From Burkholderia diffusa (lineage in GTDB: Bacteria; Pseudomonadota; Gammaproteobacteria; Burkholderiales; Burkholderiaceae), in NCBI RefSeq assembly GCF_001718315.1, contig NZ_CP013363.1:2232001-2296000 (forward strand): a stretch of DNA of 64,000 bases. The letters run 5' to 3'. The notes under the pieces were generated by a model. It saw only the letters and a list, made by a program, of their open reading frames with translations. It had not been told where the DNA came from and ran no database searches. A program made the position numbers and the translations under genes. Shown one piece after another: positions 57,356-64,000 of this stretch; positions within the stretch are counted from its first letter, which is position 1; each line of letters starts with the position of its first letter.

Positions 57356-59080
57356 ATGAAGATTCAACGAGGGTTGGGACAATCGGCGCAAAGCGCCCCG
57401 GGGAAGTCGAAGGCGGCGCTTGCCGTCGCAGTCGCCGCCGCCATGGTCGCATTCACTGCCTCCGCGCCGGCGCGGGCCGACTATGTGCAGAACGGCACGT
57501 CGACCGACACGTCGGGCGGCTGCGTCGGCAACATCGCGATCTCGGGGAGCGGCACGTATCCGGCGAACGCAACGGGTTGCGACAACGTGGCGATCGGCAC
57601 CGCAGCGGCGGCGAACTCCGGTTCGTCGACCGGCGCCTACAGCGAAACCGTCGCGATCGGCCGCATGGCCGGCGCGACCGGCACCCAGGCCACCGCGCTG
57701 GGCGGGAATGCCACCGCGACCGGCGACCATGCGACAGCGGTCGGCGCACTGTCGGGCGCAGTCGGGACCCAGGCGACGGCGGTCGGCGACAGCGCGGTCG
57801 CGAACGGCACAACCGCGTCGGCGTTCGGTCAGGGCGCATTTGCCGTCGACCAGTCCACTGCCGTCGGGCAAGGCGCGAGCGCGACCGCGACATTTTCGAC
57901 GGCCGTCGGCAAGGGCAGCATTGCGGCCGGCGGTACCGCGCTCGGATTCCAGGCGAATGCCGGCGCCGGCGATGCCGTCGCACTCGGCATCGACAGCTCG
58001 GCATCCGCAATCGGCAGCGTCGCCATCGCCCGCGCGACGGCCTCCGCCGTGAATGCAGTCGCCATTGGCGAAGGCGCGAACGCCGCCGACGCGAACTCCG
58101 TTGCATTGGGCTCGAACGCAGCCACACGCGCGTTCACGACCGTGAGCAGCGTGACGCTCAACGGCGTCAGCTACAGCGGCTTCGCGGGCACGCCGGTCGG
58201 CGTGGTCAGCGTCGGCAGCGCGGGTGCCGAGCGGCAGATCGTGAATGTCGCGGCGGGCGCCATCAGCGCGACCAGCACCGACGCCGTGAACGGCTCGCAG
58301 CTGTTCTCCATTGCGAACCAGGTGTCGACGCTGACGGCGGACCTCGCATCGCTGACGACCACCGTCGGCAAGATTTCGTCGAGCGTTCCGAGCGGCACTG
58401 TGACGGACCCGACGGACACCGCGATCGGCACGAACACGTCGGTCACTGCAACCAACGGCACCGCGGTGGGCAACGGCTCGAACGTGTCGGGCGACAACGG
58501 TACGGCGGTCGGTGTGAATGCAACCGTCAGCGCGACGAACGGCACGGCAATCGGCACGAACTCGAAGGTCACCGCAACCAGCGGCACCGCGATTGGCACC
58601 GGTTCGAACGTATCCGGCACGGACTCCACCGCGATCGGCACGAACAGCCGCGCGAGCGCCAACAATGCCGTCGCGTTGGGCGCGAACTCGGTTGCGGATC
58701 GCGACAATACCGTGTCGATCGGCGCGCCCGGCGCCGAACGCCAGCTGACCAACGTGGCCGACGGCACCGCACCGACGGACGGCGTCAACGTGCGTCAGCT
58801 GAACGGCGCGATCAATTCGGTTCGCGAGGAAATGTCGAAGTACCGCAAGGATGCGGATGCGGGCACGGCGAGCGCGATTGCGATGGCCAACCTGCCGCAG
58901 GCCGTGCTGCCGGGCGAGAAAGTCGTGGCGCTCGGCGGCGGCACGTACGGCGGCCAAAGCGCGATGGCGGTCGGCTTGTCGGTCGCGACGACGAAATGGC
59001 TCGTCAAAGGCTCAATCACGACGGCGGTGTCGGGCCACGGCTCATTCGGCGCGGGTGCGGGTGTCGGCTATCGCTGGTAA
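57356..59080 (+). CDS. YadA-type trimeric autotransporter adhesin
   Basis: This 574-residue outer-membrane adhesin builds a trimeric stalk. It has a long signal peptide (residues 1-41: charged start, core [16 protein letters not shown], cleavage near ARA-D). Head repeats of the Hep_Hag type span ~85-265 (for example [20 protein letters not shown]). A neck/connector [10 protein letters not shown] lies near 310, and a second block of seven 14-residue repeats at ~354-451. The coiled-coil stalk and YadA anchor (~480-574) begin [20 protein letters not shown] and end in the aromatic GVGYRW. All parts needed for surface display are present, and it is short for the family. The binding target is unknown. 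It has no neighbour that suggests regulation. Confidence 0.94.
   Translation: MKIQRGLGQSAQSAPGKSKAALAVAVAAAMVAFTASAPARADYVQNGTSTDTSGGCVGNIAISGSGTYPANATGCDNVAIGTAAAANSGSSTGAYSETVAIGRMAGATGTQATALGGNATATGDHATAVGALSGAVGTQATAVGDSAVANGTTASAFGQGAFAVDQSTAVGQGASATATFSTAVGKGSIAAGGTALGFQANAGAGDAVALGIDSSASAIGSVAIARATASAVNAVAIGEGANAADANSVALGSNAATRAFTTVSSVTLNGVSYSGFAGTPVGVVSVGSAGAERQIVNVAAGAISATSTDAVNGSQLFSIANQVSTLTADLASLTTTVGKISSSVPSGTVTDPTDTAIGTNTSVTATNGTAVGNGSNVSGDNGTAVGVNATVSATNGTAIGTNSKVTATSGTAIGTGSNVSGTDSTAIGTNSRASANNAVALGANSVADRDNTVSIGAPGAERQLTNVADGTAPTDGVNVRQLNGAINSVREEMSKYRKDADAGTASAIAMANLPQAVLPGEKVVALGGGTYGGQSAMAVGLSVATTKWLVKGSITTAVSGHGSFGAGAGVGYRW
58415..58708 (+). repeat. Seven tandem 42-base units in the adhesin gene
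   Basis: Seven 14-residue units of the pattern (G/D)TA(I/V)GxxSxVxxxN follow one another in frame. They contain recurrent near-identical DNA words such as GGCACCGCGAT and AACGGCACGG. Such repeats form the beta-roll of the adhesin and can expand or contract by recombination. Confidence 0.85.
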
Positions 59081-59089
59081 GCGACACCG

Positions 59090-59130
59090 GCTGAGCAGCG
59101 TCGGCGGATGGTTTGCCGACGCTGCTCAGC
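59090..59130. terminator. Stem-loop between convergent adhesin and flavoenzyme genes
   Basis: A 16-bp perfect stem (GCTGAGCAGCGTCGGC / GCCGACGCTGCTCAGC, 9-base loop) starts 10 bases after the adhesin stop and touches the stop codon of the opposite gene. There is no T-tract. It is probably a bidirectional transcript end. Confidence 0.7.
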
Positions 59131-60341
59131 TATGTATACAGCGACGCCAGCGGCAATTCCCCCGTCAACGCGAACCGGCCGGCGTCACGCAGCCGGTAGT
59201 CGAGCGGATCGTGCAGCGTATGCGTGCGCGCGTTGCGCCAGAAGCGGTCGAGGCCGAGCGATGCGGCCGTGGCGCGCGCGCCGCACGCATCGAACAGCGC
59301 CTCGCCATTGTCGAGCGCCGCACGCTGCGCAACGATCTTCGCGTCCGACACCGCGAGCGCCGCTTCCGCGCGTTCGTCGGCCGTCAGCGCATCGCCCCGC
59401 GCCCATGCGCGCTGCAACGCGACAGCCGCGCGATCGGCGAGCGACGACGCCGCAACCGCCTGCACGCGCATGTCGCCGAAGCGCTGCAGCGTATAGGGAT
59501 CGTCGCTCGCCCGCGCAACGCCCGAGTTGATCCACGGCCGGCCGTGCGCCAGCACGTAGTCACGCGCCTCGGCCAGCGCGCCTTCCGCAAGCCCGACGAA
59601 CAGGTTCGTCAGCACGAGCTGCGATACCAGCGTGCGCAGCGTCGCGCGCGGCGTCGGCGGCGTCTCCGAGCGGTGCAGCACTTCATCGGGCGCGAGCACG
59701 ACGCCGTCGAAGCGCACGCTGCCGCTATCGGTCTGGCGCTGGCCGATCGGGTCCCAGTCCGCATCGACCGTGATCCCGTCCCGATCAGTCGGCACCACGC
59801 CAAACACGGCGCGACCCGTTTCCGGATCGTGCGCGGACACGGTCATCCGCTGCGAGCCGCGCGTGCCCGAGCAGAAACCCTTCACGCCGTCGAGCCGATA
59901 GCCGCCGTCCGGCGTCGCGGTTGCCAGCAGCCGCGTATCGAGCGGATTGACCGCGTTGCCCCACCACCAGCGATGCTCGACCGTGCCGCGCAGATAGCGT
60001 TCGCGCTGCGCCGCGCTACCCCATACATCGACACTCACCACCTGCAGGGCCTGGAATCCGACCAGATGCGCAAGTGCGCTGTCGACGCGCGCGATGCGCC
60101 GGATCGCGTCGTAGATCGCCGGCCAGGCGGTTTCCTGTCCGCCGAACTCGCGCGGCACCGCGAGCGTCAGCAGTCCCGCATCGGCGAGCCGCCGCTTTTC
60201 GTCGGCTGCATGGCCGCCCACGCGATCGCGCTCGGCAGCCGTCGCCCGCAGTGCGTCGATCGTGTGCGCCAACGCGTCAGCGTCGATCGCGCCGGCACCA
60301 GGATCCGGCGCAAACGTCGCCGGACTGCGCGGGTCGTTCAT
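59130..60341 (-). CDS. Acyl-CoA dehydrogenase-like flavin monooxygenase (DszC/SfnB type)
   Basis: This 403-residue enzyme has the acyl-CoA dehydrogenase fold of the flavin-dependent DszC/SfnB group. That group oxidises organosulfur compounds with reduced flavin and O2. Seen are the N-terminal helical part (GLLTLAVPREFGGQETAW), VDSALAHLVGFQALQV, the beta domain GVKGFCSGTRGSQRMTVSA and VRFDGVVLAPDEVL, and a C-terminal helical domain. No catalytic acyl-CoA Glu base is obvious, which favours the monooxygenase branch. Its ATG overlaps the stop of the upstream gene (ATGA). With the luciferase-like enzyme and MetNI-type importer it suggests use of a sulfone or sulfonate as sulfur source. Confidence 0.85.
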   Translation of the reverse strand: MNDPRSPATFAPDPGAGAIDADALAHTIDALRATAAERDRVGGHAADEKRRLADAGLLTLAVPREFGGQETAWPAIYDAIRRIARVDSALAHLVGFQALQVVSVDVWGSAAQRERYLRGTVEHRWWWGNAVNPLDTRLLATATPDGGYRLDGVKGFCSGTRGSQRMTVSAHDPETGRAVFGVVPTDRDGITVDADWDPIGQRQTDSGSVRFDGVVLAPDEVLHRSETPPTPRATLRTLVSQLVLTNLFVGLAEGALAEARDYVLAHGRPWINSGVARASDDPYTLQRFGDMRVQAVAASSLADRAAVALQRAWARGDALTADERAEAALAVSDAKIVAQRAALDNGEALFDACGARATAASLGLDRFWRNARTHTLHDPLDYRLRDAGRFALTGELPLASLYT

Positions 60342-61195
60342 GCTACGGCTCCCTCCACAATGGTTTCTCGCGCAACGACTTGCTCCGACAACGGCACCAG
60401 CACATCGAGCCGCCGGCCGGTCAGCCGCGACAGGATCTCGCGACGCCAGTCGTCGTAGATCGCGCGGTATTCGGCGATATCCGCACCGAACACATGCTCG
60501 GTATGCGCATACTCGGCGTGCAGATACCCGTCGAGCCGTGCCTGCGTTTCCTCGTCGGCCGCGATCACGCGATCGATCAGCGCGTCGCGCTCGGCGGCCG
60601 GCAGCGCCTTCAACGTGTCGAACCACCACTGGACGATCTGCACGCGATGCCATTCCTCGTCCGGGCGAATCCGGTTCTCGCCATGTTCGCGCATCGCGCC
60701 GTCGGCGATGCGGCCGGTCTTGCGCTGGATCCACAGCTTCGCGAGGATGTGCAATTCGTAGTGCCATTCGAATGCGAGAAAGCCCGCGATGTCGCGCACC
60801 GCGATATCGCCGATGCGTTCCCAGTGCGCGGCGACGAGCCGCTCGACTTCGGGCAGCGGATCGCGGCCCGTCAGTTCGGTCACGCGTTCGCGACCGATCA
60901 CGGCATGCGCGCCGTCATCGCCGAGCTGGCGCGACAGGATCAGCTGGAAATGCGGGTCGTCCCGGAACAGTGTGTCGATCGCCTTCGCGACAACCTGCAC
61001 GATGAACAGGTCGTGCGACGCCATCTTGGTGTAGTAGTCGGCGACGGCCGCCAGTTCGTCCTCGCCGCGCGGCTCGCGCGGCGGTGTCGCCAGCTTGTCC
61101 GGGAAGCCTGGACGATGGCGTCGCGCGACGTCAAGAAACAGTGCTTCCTCGAATTGTCCGTTCCATTCGCGCGGCGCGCCGGTAGGGATGGTCAT
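60338..61195 (-). CDS. Unclassified helical protein with ExxH motifs
   Basis: I do not recognise a named family. The 285-residue product is predicted all-helical and soluble. It has repeated acidic-xx-His patterns: DDGAH (93-97), a cluster E143/H145/E147/H149 in FEWHYELH, EEWH (180-183) and EYAHTEH (228-234). That spacing recalls ferritin-like or heme-oxygenase-like diiron proteins, in which two ExxH-type helices bind metal. This is inference from pattern. It is the fourth gene of the sulfur operon, 54 bases after the permease, and its stop overlaps the next gene's start, so it probably works with the DszC/SfnB-type flavoenzyme. Confidence 0.7.
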   Translation of the reverse strand: MTIPTGAPREWNGQFEEALFLDVARRHRPGFPDKLATPPREPRGEDELAAVADYYTKMASHDLFIVQVVAKAIDTLFRDDPHFQLILSRQLGDDGAHAVIGRERVTELTGRDPLPEVERLVAAHWERIGDIAVRDIAGFLAFEWHYELHILAKLWIQRKTGRIADGAMREHGENRIRPDEEWHRVQIVQWWFDTLKALPAAERDALIDRVIAADEETQARLDGYLHAEYAHTEHVFGADIAEYRAIYDDWRREILSRLTGRRLDVLVPLSEQVVARETIVEGAVA

Positions 61196-61249
61196 GGGTA
61201 TCGTTCTCTCAGGGTCTTCAATGAAAGGAGCCGGCGCTCGTGGCGCCGC

Positions 61250-61906
61250 TCAGGTACGCCGGGTCACGCGTCGGACCAGGCGGTCGCCCGTGATTTGCAC
61301 GGCCGAAACGAGTGCGATCAGGATCACGATCACGGTCGCCATGACGGTGGTGTCGAAGCGCTGGTAGCCGTAGCGGATCGCGAGATCGCCGAGCCCGCCT
61401 GCGCCGACGGCGCCCGCCATCGCGGTCGAGCCGATCAGTGCGACGACGGTGATCGTGAAGCCGCCGAGCATGCCGGGCAGCGCCTCGGGCAGCAGCACGT
61501 GCCACACGATATGACGGCGTTTCGCGCCCATCGCGAGCGCGGCCTCGATCAGCCCGCGATCGACTTCGCGCAGGCTCACTTCGGCAATTCGCGCGAAGAA
61601 CGGAATCGCTGCGATCGACAGCGGCACGACGGCCGCCCACACGCCGATGGTCGTGCCGATCAGCACGCGCGTGAACGGCAGCAGCGCGACGAGCAGGATG
61701 ATGAACGGCGTCGAGCGGAACACGTTGACGAGCGCGCCGAGCACCGCGTTCACGCCGCGCCGCGCGTAGATGCCGCCGGGCGCGGTCGTCACGAGAATCA
61801 CCGCGAGCGGGATTCCGATCAGCGCGGCGATCGCGGCCGATGCGGCGACCATCGACAGCGTGTCGCGGATCGCGTCGAGCAGTTCGGGCCACCAGAGTTC
61901 AAACAT
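61250..61906 (-). CDS. MetI-like ABC transporter permease
   Basis: This is a 218-residue membrane permease with five helices of the methionine/D-methionine importer class. The EAA loop is [26 protein letters not shown], and [25 protein letters not shown] is the MetI signature near the C-terminus. The ATG at 61906 overlaps the end of the ATPase gene by 8 bases. In this operon it more likely carries an organosulfur compound than methionine itself. No MetQ-like binding protein is in the window. Confidence 0.92.
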   Translation of the reverse strand: MFELWWPELLDAIRDTLSMVAASAAIAALIGIPLAVILVTTAPGGIYARRGVNAVLGALVNVFRSTPFIILLVALLPFTRVLIGTTIGVWAAVVPLSIAAIPFFARIAEVSLREVDRGLIEAALAMGAKRRHIVWHVLLPEALPGMLGGFTITVVALIGSTAMAGAVGAGGLGDLAIRYGYQRFDTTVMATVIVILIALVSAVQITGDRLVRRVTRRT

Positions 61907-63086
61907 AGCCGAGCACCTCCGCGTGGTTCGCATGGCGGCGTGCGCGCTCGAGCAGTGCCGCGACCGCGCCGCCACGTGCCGGCGACTGCGCCGCGTCATC
62001 CGCGCGCGGCGCCGCCGCGATCACGAGACGCCCCTGCGCATGCCCCTGGATCCGCTCGATCCCGCCGTGCAGGAAGCGCACTGCCCCGCCGAGCTCCGCC
62101 GCGAGCGCGCCGACGTCGGGCTCGCCGCCGCTCTCGCCCGTATAGCGGACGTCGAGCACGACTTGCGCGCCGTCGGGCAGCGCGGCCAGCTCGGGCAACG
62201 GCCGCACGCGTGCAGCCAGTTCGGCAGGCAAGTCGTGCACGAGCGTGCTGAGCAGCGCGCGCGTCGCGCCGTGACGCGGATCGCCGAACACGCGCCACAC
62301 CGGGCCCGTTTCGACGACCTCGCCCTGCTCGATCACCGCAACCGTGTCACACACTGCGCGGATCACCTCCATCTCGTGCGTGATCAACACGATGGTGAGC
62401 CCGAGACGGCGATTGATGTCGGCGAGCAGCGCGAGGATCGATTGCGTCGTCTCGGGATCGAGCGCCGATGTCGCCTCGTCGCACAACAACACTTCCGGGT
62501 CGTGCACCAGCGCCCGCGCGATGCCCACGCGCTGCTTCTGGCCGCCGGACAGGCTCGCCGGATACGCGTCGCGCTTCGCCGCGAGCCCGACGAGGTCGAG
62601 CAACGCATCAACCTTCCGCGTGCGCTCCGCCTTCGGCACGCCGGCGATCTTCAGCGGCAGCGCGACGTTCTCGAACACCGTCTTCGCCGACAGCAGGTTG
62701 AAATGCTGGAACACCATCCCGGTACGGCGGCGCAGTGCGACGAGCCCGTCCTCGTCGAGCGCGCCGACGTCGACGTCCTGCACGCGCACGCTGCCCGAAC
62801 TCGGACGTTCGAGACCGTTGACTAGCCGCAGCAGCGTCGACTTGCCGGCACCGCTGCGGCCAATGATGCCGAACACCTCGCCGCGCCGAACCTCGAGCGT
62901 CACGTCGCGCAGCGCGGCGGCCTGGCCGCGCGGCGTCGCGAATACCTTGCCGACATGCGCGAACGACACGGCGACACCGTCGGTGCGTGCGCCCGCTTCA
63001 TCATGCGCCGCATGTGCGTGCGCGCCTGCGCCGGCCCGCACGGCCGACGCCTCGATGAACCCCAGCGTATCGAACAGTTGCGTCAT
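61899..63086 (-). CDS. MetN-like ABC transporter ATP-binding protein
   Basis: This 395-residue ATPase has Walker [10 protein letters not shown] (about 77-85), signature SLSGGQKQR, Walker [13 protein letters not shown] and switch [11 protein letters not shown]-terminal NIL-type domain (~290-370, [26 protein letters not shown]) is the ligand-sensing part of MetN. The N-terminus is extended by ~35 residues, including a small His/Ala-rich patch ([13 protein letters not shown]). It lies 18 bases after the monooxygenase gene and overlaps the permease gene. Confidence 0.93.
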   Translation of the reverse strand: MTQLFDTLGFIEASAVRAGAGAHAHAAHDEAGARTDGVAVSFAHVGKVFATPRGQAAALRDVTLEVRRGEVFGIIGRSGAGKSTLLRLVNGLERPSSGSVRVQDVDVGALDEDGLVALRRRTGMVFQHFNLLSAKTVFENVALPLKIAGVPKAERTRKVDALLDLVGLAAKRDAYPASLSGGQKQRVGIARALVHDPEVLLCDEATSALDPETTQSILALLADINRRLGLTIVLITHEMEVIRAVCDTVAVIEQGEVVETGPVWRVFGDPRHGATRALLSTLVHDLPAELAARVRPLPELAALPDGAQVVLDVRYTGESGGEPDVGALAAELGGAVRFLHGGIERIQGHAQGRLVIAAAPRADDAAQSPARGGAVAALLERARRHANHAEVLGYV

Positions 63087-63104
63087 CGCTTCGCTCCGTC
63101 ACGT

Positions 63105-64000
63105 TCATGCATGCGCGGGATGCGCGGGTTCCGTCACGGGCACGGCGGCAGGCCGATGCTGCGCGCCCGTGTGCCAGGCCGGCAGCCGCGCGCCGTCGCC
63201 GAACAGCTTCTCGCGCAGCGTCGGCGCCGGATCGTAGTCTTCCTTGTAGATGCCGCGGCTCTGCAGTTCCGGTACGACCCAGTCGACGAAATCCTCGAAC
63301 GACTCGGGCATCACGGTGCGCGTCAGGTTGAAGCCGTCGATGCCCGTCTCGTCGATCCATGACTGCAGTTCGTCGGCGACCTGCGACGGCGAGCCGACGA
63401 TCGGCGCATAGCGCCCGCCGAGCGACATCTGTTCGAGCATCCGTCGCACGGTCCACGTGCCGCTCGTGCTCTTCTTCGAAATCGCGTCGACGGCCGACTG
63501 GATCGAATCGGTCTTCACGTACGAGATCGGTTCGTCGAGACCGTACTTCGCGAAGTCGATGCCGGTCGAGCTCGCGAAATGCGCGAGACCGGCTTCCGGG
63601 CTCGCGTAGCGCCGGTATTCGTCGAACTTTTCGCGTGCGAGAAGTTCGGTCTCGGCGGTCACGACGCTCACGCCGGCAAAAATCCTGATCGATGCAGGAT
63701 CGCGCCCCTGCCGTGCGGCGGCCGCACGAATGTCGAGCGCGGCCGCGCGCGCGGCGGCCTTGCTCTGCCCGTTCACGAACACGCATTCCGCATGCCGTCC
63801 CGCGAACTCGACGCCGCGCGCGGACGAACCGGCCTGGTACAGCACCGGCGTGCGCTGCGGCGACGGCTCGCTCAGGTGGATCGCGTCGACCGAATAGAAC
63901 GGCCCGTCGTGCTTCACGCGCCGCACCTTGCCCGGCTGCGCGAACACGCGTGCGTGCGCATCGCGGATCACCGCATCGTCGTCCCAGCTCTGTTCCCACA
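63105..64000 (-). CDS. Luciferase-like FMN-dependent monooxygenase (NtaA/SnaA/DszA type), 5' end outside window
   Basis: The last ~297 residues of a two-component flavin monooxygenase of the NtaA/SnaA/DszA group are present; the gene continues past the right edge. The visible part begins WEQSWDDDAVIRD and includes GPFYSVDAIHLSEPSPQRTPVLYQAGSS, FVNGQSKAAA and IFAGVSVVTAETE, all standard in this group. The end PLPAWH-like (ARLPAWHTGAQHRPA) is also typical. Members use FMNH2 from a partner reductase to oxidise aminocarboxylates, sulfones or sulfonates. It is the first known gene of the sulfur operon. Confidence 0.92.
   Translation of the reverse strand, partial: WEQSWDDDAVIRDAHARVFAQPGKVRRVKHDGPFYSVDAIHLSEPSPQRTPVLYQAGSSARGVEFAGRHAECVFVNGQSKAAARAAALDIRAAAARQGRDPASIRIFAGVSVVTAETELLAREKFDEYRRYASPEAGLAHFASSTGIDFAKYGLDEPISYVKTDSIQSAVDAISKKSTSGTWTVRRMLEQMSLGGRYAPIVGSPSQVADELQSWIDETGIDGFNLTRTVMPESFEDFVDWVVPELQSRGIYKEDYDPAPTLREKLFGDGARLPAWHTGAQHRPAAVPVTEPAHPAHA

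Noticed and set aside
57310-59094. 594-codon frame overlapping the adhesin gene in another phase
   Set aside because: It is an Arg/His-rich shadow. The adhesin frame has a signal peptide, repeats and a YadA anchor.

Overview
The window comes from a high-GC betaproteobacterium. The 16S/23S sequence, the 16S-tRNA-Ile-tRNA-Ala-23S-5S operon and the gene families point to Burkholderia, most likely the B. cepacia complex. That placement rests on recognising the sequences; no search was run. It is ordinary, gene-dense chromosomal DNA. I see no phage, insertion sequence, CRISPR array or replication origin.

Layout. 1-7.8 kb: a truncated DeoR regulator, a 61-aa protein, an EamA exporter, nadE, a pair of acid-type serine peptidases (S10 and S53), and a divergent LysE exporter/Lrp regulator pair. 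7.9-11.3 kb: a LysR gene divergent from a guanidinobutyrase/agmatinase and an MHS transporter. 11.4-16.6 kb: metE and metR divergent around stacked MetR-type palindromes, then a PiT phosphate transporter behind a near-consensus PHO box. 16.9-19.3 kb: an orphan 2-oxoglutarate oxygenase and a DHA2 drug exporter. 19.8-25.6 kb: one complete rrn operon on the minus strand, with promoter, UP element, two boxA sites, processing stems and terminator.

25.6-34.3 kb is a complete 2-aminoethylphosphonate pathway. PhnSTUV imports the substrate, PhnW (divergent) makes phosphonoacetaldehyde, PhnY oxidises it to phosphonoacetate, and PhnA releases acetate and phosphate. The operon ends in a PhnZ-like HD oxygenase whose usual hydroxylase partner is absent. 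34.4-39.2 kb is a quinate/shikimate module: an MFS permease, a shikimate dehydrogenase, a type II dehydroquinase and, divergently, a two-domain 3-dehydroshikimate dehydratase. Together these would deliver protocatechuate. 39.5-44.1 kb holds a small unknown protein, a PAS-AraC regulator, an orphan branched-chain-amino-acid-type binding protein and an MHS permease.

44.2-52.8 kb is built around galactarate catabolism: galactarate dehydratase, KdgD, 2-oxoglutarate semialdehyde dehydrogenase and a GudP/GarP-type permease. All three promoter regions share a CATACRAC word. A DoxX protein, a RbsD/FucU mutarotase, a SnoaL-like protein and an unknown 183-aa protein lie among them. 52.8-57 kb: an M50 protease coupled to a DUF2167 membrane protein, an XRE regulator, and a second LysE/Lrp pair whose control region resembles that of the first. 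57.4-59.1 kb: a YadA-type trimeric autotransporter. 59.1-64 kb: an organosulfur-scavenging operon running off the right edge (luciferase-like monooxygenase, MetN/MetI-type importer, an unclassified helical ExxH protein and a DszC/SfnB-type flavoenzyme).

The strongest leads for new biology are the ExxH protein in the sulfur operon, the PhnZ-like oxygenase without its partner, the signal-less acid peptidase pair, the coupled M50/DUF2167 genes, and several well-formed palindromes in otherwise empty intergenic DNA.
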